From: Verrucomicrobiota bacterium
GTDB taxonomy: Bacteria > Verrucomicrobiota > Verrucomicrobiia > Opitutales > Opitutaceae
Direction: 5' to 3'
Assembly (NCBI GenBank): GCA_023446865.1
Contig: JAEXPL010000329.1
Coordinates: 1-5,080, forward strand
DNA length: 5,080 nt
The notes under the pieces were generated by a model that saw only the letters and a program-made list of their open reading frames with translations, was not told where the DNA came from and did not search any database. A program made the position numbers and the translations under genes. Every line of letters starts with the position of its first letter. Positions within the stretch are counted from its first letter, which is position 1. Positions 1 to 5,080 of the stretch are shown one piece after another.

Positions 1-2219
1 AGGTTGGTGAACTCGGCTTCGCCGCTCTCGCTCCACGCCGACCACTCGTCGTCAAAACCAACGAGCCGGTGCTGGTACTCGACCCGACCGCGCGCCTCGA
101 ACAACGGACACGCCGCGCGGACCCGCAGCGCCCCCCGCTCCGCCGCCAGTTCGACTTCCGGCCCGCCGGCCACGGTGAGCGCGCGCCCATCGCGTTCTGC
201 GCCGCGCAGCACGACTTCGGGCGGGCGCGCCGCCGGCCGCCGCAGTTCCGCCGTGAGATCGACGCGCAGGATCTTGCCACGCGTCACCAGCCAGAGCGTG
301 CCCTCGGGCCCCGGGCCCGGTTGCCACGACATCTGGTACGCACCGGGGAAACCCATCGCGGCGAGGATCCGGGGCGAGAGTGCGGCCCAGCGCACCGCCC
401 CGTCTGTCCCGCGCAGCACACCTCCAAGCTCCATCGGTTCGTCGCGCGCCGGATTGCCCACCTGGGCCCAGATTGCGCCGGTCGGTGTCGAGGTGAGCGG
501 AAAGACGTAGCGCCCGTCGCGCCCCACGGCAGCGAAGCCCGGTTCGGGGACCAGCCGGTCGGAGATCGAGTCGAAGACCGACACTCCGCGCGAGTGCGAC
601 ATCAGCGGCCGCGGCACGCCGGCATAGGTCGAGACCCACTCGTGCCCCGCCGGCAGGCCGCGCTCCGGTCCGTAGCGGGTTGTCAACGCCGAGGCCCAGT
701 CCCCGGCGCCCGGGCGTCGGTGCACGCGCACTGGACCGTGGTTGGGCGTGCCGATCCAGAGCGAGCCCTCGCCGTCCTCGGCGACGCTCACCGCATCGTC
801 GCGCATGCTCGGGATCGCGCCTTCCTCGCGCCAGGCGGCCCCGTCCCAGCGCGCCGTGCGCAGAAATCCGGTACCACCGAGAAAGATCCGCGTCGGATCG
901 GCCGCGGAGACGTGCAGCACGTACACCGGTTCCGCGAAGGCGAGCTCGTGGGTGAACACGCCGTCGTGCAGGCGGAACAGGCCCTTGTCGGCGATCACGA
1001 GGCGCCCGCTCGGATGCGCCGCGGTGCCGTAGGGGTAGAACACCGGCCCCGGCAGCCGCTCGAAACGTCCGCACCGCCCGTGTTCGCCGGGGCGGAACCG
1101 ATAGAGGCCGTCCTCGCCGCAGGAGTGCAGCGCCCCATCGTGGACGAACACCGACAGGCCGACCCCCGGCGGGATGCCGGCCTTCTCGTCGAACACCGTC
1201 ACGCTGCGGTCGAGATCGGCACGCACTACCCCAAGCCCGGTCCCAATCCAGAACCCGCCCTCACGGTCCTCGGTGAACCGGTGGAACAACGGCAGCCCCA
1301 CGCCGCCATCCAGCCCGAAACGCAGGTCGACCGTGCCGTCGGCCGCGAGCACGGTCAGCCCGCCCTTCTCCGCCACGAGCGCGAGCCGGCCGTCCCGCAG
1401 CACCCGCGCGTCGACCACACCGCCCTCGACCGCCTGGGCCGAGAGTCCGAGCGGGACGGCGTGCACCGCCCCATCGGGGCCGAACGCCCATGCAGCGCCG
1501 TCGCCGCCGAACGCCACGAAGTCGAGCCCGGCCCAGCCGGCGACGATCGCCGCGGGTGCCTGCGCCAACCGCGGATCACGGGAGACGACCCGCCACTCGT
1601 CGCCGATGATCCGGTACAGCGCGTCGCCCGGGTTGGCGAGGAACAGCGCGTCGCCCGCCGGTCGCAGGGCGAGCTCCGCGCCCTCCGGGAAACTCCAGGT
1701 GCGCAGCCGCGCGCCGTCCCAGCGCAGCACGTGGCGGGCGGTGCACCAGTACACGGCGCCGACCTGCGCCACGCAGCCGCGCACGCGCCCGAGCGGTTTC
1801 AGCTCGGCCGGCACCTCGCCGAGCAACGAGCGGAAGTGCCGGCGGCCGTCGAGGCCGCGTTCGACCGGGCCGATCTCGTCGAAAGCCGCAAAATACACCG
1901 CGCCATCGGCACCGACCGCGAGCTGCCGGATCCAACCGGTGGGGACCGGGATCGTGTTCCACGTGCGGCCGTCGAACTCCTTGAGCGCGCCGAGGTTGGC
2001 CGCATAGATCAGGCCGTCGCGGGTCTGCACGACATCGGCCACCTCGGTGTCGCCGCGGTAGTCCTCCGGCAGGAAGACTCTTGAAAGCAGGCGCCCCTCC
2101 TCCGGCGACGGCGCCGCGGTCACCGAGAGGGCGAGCAGCAGGAGGCCGAGCAGCGCGGAGCGACGAAGGGGCATCGGGCGGGTCAGGGTTGCGCGGCTTT
2201 TCTCGGCGGAGGTCGGCAT
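1..2219 (-). CDS. Exported two-component-regulator-type beta-propeller protein with Y_Y_Y domain (3' end outside window)
   Basis: This reading frame is open from the ATG at 2219 to the left edge: 739 codons without a stop. A signal peptide fits best from the second in-frame ATG at 2174 (Pro-Leu-Arg-Arg, then a Leu/Ala-rich core ending Val-Thr-Ala-Ala); neither start has a clear Shine-Dalgarno site. The body is a series of about a dozen degenerate propeller blades of Reg_prop type, for example GGFWIGTG (321-328), GSLWIGTP (485-492), a blade with W584 and GTLWLVTRG around W643. From about residue 660 comes an Ig-like Y_Y_Y domain with its core YQHRLVGFDDEWSAW at 715-729. In known families this layout is the periplasmic sensor of hybrid histidine kinases, GGDEF proteins or other receptors, often for polysaccharide or environmental signals. 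The output domain would lie beyond the window, so the class cannot be settled. No link to mercury is evident. Confidence 0.85.
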   Translation of the reverse strand, partial: MPTSAEKSRATLTRPMPLRRSALLGLLLLALSVTAAPSPEEGRLLSRVFLPEDYRGDTEVADVVQTRDGLIYAANLGALKEFDGRTWNTIPVPTGWIRQLAVGADGAVYFAAFDEIGPVERGLDGRRHFRSLLGEVPAELKPLGRVRGCVAQVGAVYWCTARHVLRWDGARLRTWSFPEGAELALRPAGDALFLANPGDALYRIIGDEWRVVSRDPRLAQAPAAIVAGWAGLDFVAFGGDGAAWAFGPDGAVHAVPLGLSAQAVEGGVVDARVLRDGRLALVAEKGGLTVLAADGTVDLRFGLDGGVGLPLFHRFTEDREGGFWIGTGLGVVRADLDRSVTVFDEKAGIPPGVGLSVFVHDGALHSCGEDGLYRFRPGEHGRCGRFERLPGPVFYPYGTAAHPSGRLVIADKGLFRLHDGVFTHELAFAEPVYVLHVSAADPTRIFLGGTGFLRTARWDGAAWREEGAIPSMRDDAVSVAEDGEGSLWIGTPNHGPVRVHRRPGAGDWASALTTRYGPERGLPAGHEWVSTYAGVPRPLMSHSRGVSVFDSISDRLVPEPGFAAVGRDGRYVFPLTSTPTGAIWAQVGNPARDEPMELGGVLRGTDGAVRWAALSPRILAAMGFPGAYQMSWQPGPGPEGTLWLVTRGKILRVDLTAELRRPAARPPEVVLRGAERDGRALTVAGGPEVELAAERGALRVRAACPLFEARGRVEYQHRLVGFDDEWSAWSESGEAEFTN

Positions 2220-2238
2220 GTTGGCGACAGGATAAGCG

Positions 2239-2256
2239 CCCGCCCCCGCCCCGCCC
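2239..2256 (-). other. Compact G-quadruplex motif
   Basis: On the minus strand four G runs of 3, 4, 5 and 3 bases are separated by single C residues, the shortest-loop type of quadruplex motif. It lies about 20 nt upstream of the 2219 ATG, on the sense strand of the propeller gene, so it would be present in an mRNA leader or in the gap after the preceding gene. Whether it folds or regulates anything is inference. Confidence 0.5.
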
Positions 2257-2277
2257 ATACGCCGACCGGCGTAGGCG
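2252..2277 (-). terminator. Hairpin after the C_GCAxxG_C_C gene, possible terminator
   Basis: A perfect 6-bp stem TACGCC/GGCGTA with a 4-nt loop (2258-2273) is extended by an outer CGCC/GGCG pair across a 2-nt bulge. It begins about 16 nt after the stop codon at 2293. There is no U-tract: the sequence after it is G-rich, so a classical intrinsic terminator is not shown. It may be a transcript 3'-end stabiliser or a weak terminator. Confidence 0.35.
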
Positions 2278-2292
2278 CCACCAGTTCGACGC

Positions 2293-2727
2293 CTATCCCG
2301 CCAGCGCCGCGGCGGTCTTCACGTATTCGGCACAGCGCCTGGTGAGATAGCCACGCTCCTTGAACTCGCGCTGGCCTTCCGGTGTGCGCAGATCGCAGCC
2401 ACCGAGCAGCTCGCGGCAGAGGCAACTGCCGTGCAGCGCGGCGAAGTCGCGCAACAACGCCTGCACGTCGCGATAGGTCTCCTCGGTGCGCGTCTTGTCC
2501 TCGCCGAGGGCGCGCCCGCCGCGCAGGCCGAGCGCGAGGATCGCGCCGGTCACCGCACCGCAAGTCTCCTGCGTGCGCCCCATGCCGGCGCCAAAGCCGG
2601 TAGCGAGCTTCACCACAAGCTCAGCCGGTACACCGCAGTCCGCCGTGCAAGCGTGACTCACAGCCTGGGCACAGTTGTAGCCTTGGAGGAATAGCGCCTC
2701 CGCCTTTCGCAGCGTTTCGTCGCTCAT
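2293..2727 (-). CDS. C_GCAxxG_C_C family protein
   Basis: This 144-residue protein matches the full usual length of the C_GCAxxG_C_C family, small cysteine-rich helical proteins of unknown function thought to bind a metal or act in redox chemistry. Family marks are GYNCAQAV (16-23), GFGAGMGR (44-51), ETCGAVTGA (54-62), CLCRELLG (102-109) and later Cys111 and Cys132. The eight cysteines are at 19, 27, 31, 56, 102, 104, 111 and 132. No signal peptide or membrane segment is seen, so it is probably cytoplasmic. The ATG at 2727 has only a weak GAG six bases upstream; the family N-terminus supports this start. It stands 109 nt after the preceding small ORF and 73 nt before the propeller gene, in the same direction as hgcAB. 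A role beside mercury methylation is only suggested by position and thiol content. Confidence 0.9.
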   Translation of the reverse strand: MSDETLRKAEALFLQGYNCAQAVSHACTADCGVPAELVVKLATGFGAGMGRTQETCGAVTGAILALGLRGGRALGEDKTRTEETYRDVQALLRDFAALHGSCLCRELLGGCDLRTPEGQREFKERGYLTRRCAEYVKTAAALAG

Positions 2728-2789
2728 ATCGATCTCAACGTCACTTCGGGTTCATGTTCCAACTGGGCCCCAATTCTCGTCGGCCGCCT

Positions 2790-2817
2790 GCCACGGCGTT
2801 GCCCCGCGGCACGTGGC
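2790..2817 (-). terminator. Imperfect hairpin between the small ORF and the C_GCAxxG_C_C gene
   Basis: Outer arms GCCACG/CGTGGC enclose an inner stem TGCC/GGCA with a 4-nt loop and a 4-nt one-sided bulge. It starts about 20 nt after the small ORF's stop. It could end the hgcAB transcript, but there is no U-tract. Besides this hairpin the 109-nt gap (2728-2836) holds no other element that I can support, and no convincing promoter was seen. Confidence 0.25.
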
Positions 2818-2836
2818 CAGGAAACACCGCGCCGAA

Positions 2837-3055
2837 TCACGCGCAGCACGGCGCCACCGCGTGGCGACAGCACCGCGAAGGGGACGCGCTTGGCGGCTTC
2901 ACCGCCGGTCTCTGCGGCGGCCTATCCGCGAGCAACACTTCGATCGCCGCAAGCTCCGCGGAGCTGAGCGGCCGATGATTCGAGGCGCTCAGGGCCATCC
3001 CCGCCACGAGATGACGCCACGCCGTAAGGTACCAACGGGATTCATGGTTCTTCAT
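2837..3055 (-). CDS. Possible small Cys-containing protein downstream of hgcB
   Basis: I do not recognise this 72-residue ORF. The start at 3055 is chosen because AAAGGTG lies 5 nt upstream, one of the better ribosome binding sites in the window; the frame also runs upstream into hgcB, which is less likely to be translated. The first 44 residues (starting MKNHESRWYLTAWRHL) have a mixed, plausible protein composition, with a likely helix around 30-44. The rest is Pro/Arg-rich and ends with two Cys pairs (RCC and PCC). There is no clear signal peptide or membrane segment. It begins 46 nt after the hgcB stop in the same direction, so it may be co-transcribed. Codon use is somewhat less GC-biased at third positions than its neighbours, and chance ORFs of this size are common in such DNA, so it may not be a gene. 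Confidence 0.4.
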   Translation of the reverse strand: MKNHESRWYLTAWRHLVAGMALSASNHRPLSSAELAAIEVLLADRPPQRPAVKPPSASPSRCCRHAVAPCCA

Positions 3056-3060
3056 AGTTT

Positions 3061-3067
3061 CACCTTT
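3061..3067 (-). promoter_or_regulatory. Ribosome binding site of the small ORF
   Basis: AAAGGTG on the minus strand is separated by AAACT from the ATG at 3055. It lies in a locally AT-richer patch. It fixes the start inside a longer open frame that otherwise extends into hgcB. Confidence 0.45.
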
Positions 3068-3084
3068 CGCCAAAGTTTCGCCGA

Positions 3085-3100
3085 CGGCGCCAGCGCGCCG
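3085..3100 (-). terminator. GC hairpin directly after the hgcB stop
   Basis: A perfect 6-bp stem CGGCGC/GCGCCG with a 4-nt loop begins one base after the hgcB stop codon. The only T-run that follows is a short CTTT, 9 nt further on, so termination would be weak. It could instead protect the marR-hgcA-hgcB mRNA end or reduce read-through into the small ORF. Confidence 0.3.
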
Positions 3101-3101
3101 C

Positions 3102-3479
3102 TCAGCAGCAGCCGCTTCCCTTCTCCCCGCAACCAAAGCCGGTCCCGCCGGCTTCGTCGCCGCCGCAGCCGCAGTCCGGCGCCGTGCCCCGGAGCATGCC
3201 GTTGATGATCGCCGTGGCGCAGCCGACCCCGGCCGTAACGGTCAGGGCGCCGGACGCACAGTTGCGGGCACAGGCACCGCACTCCATGCAATGGTCGCGG
3301 CGGACGATCTCCGCCCGACGCCGGGCGTGCGTCGGAGCTCCGAGCGCGTCCGCCGGCGCGGCCGGGCGCACGAGCGCGAACACATCGTGCGGACAAACGT
3401 CCACGCAGCGCCCACAGCCGCTGCAGCGCGAGGCGTCGAGTTCGAGAGAGATGGCCGAGGTGTAGTAGAGCAGGCTCAT
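3102..3479 (-). CDS. hgcB: Mercury methylation ferredoxin HgcB
   Basis: HgcB is the partner of HgcA: a cytoplasmic ferredoxin thought to deliver electrons that return the HgcA corrinoid to Co(I), and probably to pass Hg(II). This 125-residue protein has two [4Fe-4S] motifs, Cys19-22-25-29 (CSGCGRCVDVCP) and Cys64-67-70-74. The second carries CMECGAC, the HgcB hallmark. GVGCATAI follows with the conserved lone Cys87, and the chain ends in Cys124-Cys125. Two things are odd: a Pro/Ala/Arg-rich stretch (about 38-58) makes the spacer between the cluster motifs longer than in compact HgcBs, and the tail has extra cysteines at 103, 105 and 117 among glycines. The ATG at 3479 has GAGGAAG four bases upstream, overlapping the hgcA stop, which suggests coupled translation. 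A generic ferredoxin is unlikely given the motif and the neighbour. Confidence 0.95.
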   Translation of the reverse strand: MSLLYYTSAISLELDASRCSGCGRCVDVCPHDVFALVRPAAPADALGAPTHARRRAEIVRRDHCMECGACARNCASGALTVTAGVGCATAIINGMLRGTAPDCGCGGDEAGGTGFGCGEKGSGCC

Positions 3480-3488
3480 GGTGCTTCC

Positions 3489-4550
3489 TCAGAACGCGCC
3501 GACGATCTGGCAGACCAGCCCCGCGACGGCCGCCGCGCCGATGAGCGGCAACGCCCGCCTGGTCTCGAGGACCGTGCCGGATTGGGAGGTAAAGACGGTG
3601 GCGCCGGTGAAATTGAGGCCCACATACGCCGCGATGGCGCCGCCCGCCAACGCCGAGCCGGCGATCGCCCAGCCGCCCTGGAACACGGACCAGAACCCGG
3701 CCGCGGCGTGCAACGCGGCGAGGCCCGCCAGCACCGCAGTCAGCGCGAGGCCAACGGTGGCTCCCTTGATCGAGAACGACCGCGTCGGCAGCCACGGCAG
3801 CAGCGCCGGCACAAGGACACAGGCCGCGAGCGCGGCGCCGGCCAGTTGGACAAGATAGCCGGCGAACGTCCCCGCGAGCTCAGCGTTCACGCCGCGCGAG
3901 CGAAGCAGTCCCAGCCCGAACGCCAGTGCCGCCATGACGAGCAGATGCATGCGGCCGTTGGCGATCTCGACCGGGACGAGGACCAACCGGTCCCACAGGG
4001 GGAAACCCACGGTCCGCATCGCCGCATCCTTCCGCCGCCCGGCCTTCAACCACGCAGGGATGTCGGCCGCGCGCACCGGTCCGTAGACCACGGTAAAACC
4101 CGTCGCCTCGGCCACGCGGTGCGCGGCGACGCCGACCGCGCCGAGTTGCGGCAGGATCAGCCGCCGGTGGGAAACGACGCCGGCCAGGCCCGTCGCCTCG
4201 ATGCGGCGGACAAGTTCCTCGGTCGAGAAAGTCCCCTTGCCCGCCGCGCACCAGACATTCACCCCCTGGGTGTCGAGCACGAGCAGCCAGGCATCCAGGC
4301 CCCGCAACGCCCGCCGCAGGTGGTCGAACGAGAGCTTGTAGTTGGCCGTGACGAAGACCGGAGCCTCCGGCGTCGGGCAGCCGATCGAGTAGAGGCCGGG
4401 AGCCACCCGGTAGTCCATCCGACCGACGTTGCAACGCACGGAGAGCGCTCCCAACCAATCGGCCAAGGACCACTCGCCGCGGACGCTTCCGCTCCGCGGG
4501 CCACAACAACCACCCGCGACGGCGCCGGCACTGCACGCGCAGGAGCTCAT
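3489..4550 (-). CDS. hgcA: Mercury methylation corrinoid protein HgcA
   Basis: HgcA transfers a methyl group from its corrinoid cofactor to Hg(II), forming methylmercury at the cytoplasmic face of the inner membrane. The 353-residue protein has the expected layout: a soluble corrinoid-binding domain (about 44-195) and a C-terminal membrane domain of five segments (about 203-218, 228-252, 262-284, 293-312 and 335-352). The signature NVWCAAGK spans 98-105; Cys101 is the cap-helix cysteine that in this family coordinates cobalt. Other family stretches are PGLYSIG (51-57), VTANYKLSFD (67-76), LPQLGAVGVAAHRV (133-146) and NFTGATVFTSQSGTV (313-327). The carbon-monoxide-pathway relative CdhD/AcsC lacks this membrane domain. 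Residues 1-22 carry Cys4, 6, 15 and 16, an unusual thiol-rich leader. The ATG at 4550 overlaps the upstream regulator as ATGA, with AAGGGGGG six bases before it. HgcB follows after 9 nt. All key residues are intact. Confidence 0.96.
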   Translation of the reverse strand: MSSCACSAGAVAGGCCGPRSGSVRGEWSLADWLGALSVRCNVGRMDYRVAPGLYSIGCPTPEAPVFVTANYKLSFDHLRRALRGLDAWLLVLDTQGVNVWCAAGKGTFSTEELVRRIEATGLAGVVSHRRLILPQLGAVGVAAHRVAEATGFTVVYGPVRAADIPAWLKAGRRKDAAMRTVGFPLWDRLVLVPVEIANGRMHLLVMAALAFGLGLLRSRGVNAELAGTFAGYLVQLAGAALAACVLVPALLPWLPTRSFSIKGATVGLALTAVLAGLAALHAAAGFWSVFQGGWAIAGSALAGGAIAAYVGLNFTGATVFTSQSGTVLETRRALPLIGAAAVAGLVCQIVGAF

Positions 4551-5044
4551 GAGGAGCCCCCCTTCTTCTTGGGCACGCAGGTCCCGGCGCAGGTCTCGAA
4601 CTCCTCAAACGCCTTCGCGAGGTAGTCGACCGCGCACACGACGGTCGCCTGCTCCTTTTCCGGGATCATCCCGAAGAGCCGGGCGTACTTCTCGTCGGAG
4701 TAGTCGTTGATCTCGGCGACCTTCGCGCGGCCGGCCTTGGTGTGCGCGATCACGACCGCCCGCCGGTTGTCGGGGTTCTGCTCGCGCGTGACGAGCTTCT
4801 CCCCGACCAGGCCATCGACGGCGCGGCTGAGCGCGGCCTTGTCGGGCGCCATGGCCTCCTGTAGCGCGCGGAGCGAGACGCCGTCGCGCCCCTCGAGCTC
4901 GAGCAGGATGTGGCAGGGCAGGAAGCCCCCGCGGCTGCAGGTGGGGCCGGCGCGGTGGTGGCGGCGGATGTTGCGGACCGGCTGCCGCAACGCGGCGCGG
5001 AAGGCGCGGATCTCGGAGGTCGTGCAGCAGGAGCGCGGTTTCAT
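4547..5044 (-). CDS. Cysteine-rich MarR-family transcriptional regulator
   Basis: This is a winged-helix DNA-binding repressor or activator of the MarR type, probably controlling its own operon with hgcAB. From the ATG at 5044 it is 165 residues, a usual MarR length. The helix-turn-helix covers about 57-82 (LRALQEAMAPDKAALSRAVD) and the wing follows with REQNPDNRRAVVIAHTKAG (88-105); the later helices would form the dimer interface. A TTG at 5056 would add four residues, but the ATG is simpler. Seven cysteines (6, 7, 36, 44, 137, 152, 156) include an N-terminal pair and a C-terminal CAGTC, suggesting a thiol-based metal or redox sensor; that is inference. The stop overlaps the hgcA start by four bases, so translation is coupled. 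ArsR-type regulators also occur upstream of hgcA in some bacteria, but the wing and length here fit MarR better. Confidence 0.85.
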   Translation of the reverse strand: MKPRSCCTTSEIRAFRAALRQPVRNIRRHHRAGPTCSRGGFLPCHILLELEGRDGVSLRALQEAMAPDKAALSRAVDGLVGEKLVTREQNPDNRRAVVIAHTKAGRAKVAEINDYSDEKYARLFGMIPEKEQATVVCAVDYLAKAFEEFETCAGTCVPKKKGGSS

Positions 5045-5080
5045 TGCCCGAGACAATTGTTGTTGTTTGCAACTTTTGTC
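5045..5080 (-). promoter_or_regulatory. Putative operator/promoter region of the marR-hgcAB unit (cut by window edge)
   Basis: The last 40 bases are about 40% GC, far below the rest of the window. They contain nested inverted repeats: GTTG-TTTG-CAAC inside outer arms GACAA (5052-5056) and TTGTC (5076-5080), plus the palindrome ACAATTGT. MarR proteins commonly bind such short palindromes next to their own start codon, so autoregulation is likely. The -10 and -35 boxes cannot be fixed because the region is truncated. Confidence 0.45.

Noticed and set aside
52..1074. 340-codon minus-strand ORF
   Set aside because: It is in a different frame from the propeller blades and is an Arg/Gly/Ala-rich shadow with no recognisable motif.
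69..2084. 671-codon plus-strand ORF
   Set aside because: It is the codon-aligned antisense of the propeller gene; its composition is Arg/Pro/Gly/Ala/His-rich with no domain, as expected for a shadow in GC-rich DNA.
2728..2836. sigma-70 type promoter in front of the C_GCAxxG_C_C gene
   Set aside because: No pair of -35 and -10 boxes with acceptable spacing could be seen; only weak TTGG-like matches are present.
3052..3795. 247-codon minus-strand ORF spanning the hgcA-hgcB junction
   Set aside because: It is out of frame with both genes and reads as Arg/Gly-rich nonsense.
3489..4550. Corrinoid protein of the acetyl-CoA pathway (CdhD/AcsC type) instead of HgcA
   Set aside because: The NVWCAAGK cap helix, the five C-terminal membrane segments and the adjacent CMECGAC ferredoxin all point to HgcA.
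3291..4625. 444-codon plus-strand ORF
   Set aside because: It lies antisense and codon-aligned to hgcA, whose motifs are unambiguous; the plus-strand product has low-complexity Arg/Asp/His/Gln-rich sequence.
4547..5044. ArsR-family metal sensor
   Set aside because: At 165 residues with an NPDNRRAVVIAHTKAG-type wing it fits MarR; ArsR proteins are usually shorter and lack this wing signature.
1..5080. tRNA or rRNA genes, CRISPR repeats, transposases or IS ends
   Set aside because: Nothing resembling a cloverleaf, regularly spaced repeats or mobile-element proteins was found on either strand.

Overview
The window is GC-rich, gene-dense bacterial DNA, and every supported gene lies on the minus strand. 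Its centre is a mercury-methylation locus: an hgcA gene (corrinoid membrane protein with the diagnostic NVWCAAGK cap-helix motif, five membrane segments) followed by hgcB (two-cluster ferredoxin with the CMECGAC motif and a terminal Cys-Cys). These two proteins are known to be required together for converting Hg(II) to methylmercury, so the organism is probably an anaerobe able to methylate mercury.

Layout in the direction of transcription (right to left): an AT-richer control region with nested inverted repeats (5045-5080, cut by the window edge); a cysteine-rich MarR-family regulator (4547-5044); hgcA (3489-4550), overlapping the regulator by the four bases ATGA; hgcB (3102-3479), 9 nt after hgcA; a possible 72-residue Cys-containing small protein (2837-3055) with a good ribosome binding site; a C_GCAxxG_C_C family protein (2293-2727); and the first 739 codons of a large exported beta-propeller protein ending in a Y_Y_Y-type domain (from 2219 off the left edge). 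Hairpins lie in each of the three gaps after hgcB, and a compact G-quadruplex motif precedes the propeller gene.

How the parts may work together: the regulator is translationally coupled to hgcA, so marR-hgcA-hgcB looks like one autoregulated transcription unit. HgcB would reduce the HgcA corrinoid and may hand Hg(II) to it through cysteine thiols. The small ORF and the C_GCAxxG_C_C protein are also cysteine-rich and could be accessory thiol or redox proteins, but only their position suggests this. The propeller protein looks like the sensor half of an extracytoplasmic receptor and is probably unrelated.

Taxon: high GC, hgcAB and a Reg_prop/Y_Y_Y receptor together would fit the Verrucomicrobiota (Opitutae-like) or a relative, but this is inference; a desulfobacterial origin cannot be excluded from this window alone. 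No RNA genes, CRISPR arrays or insertion sequences were seen.
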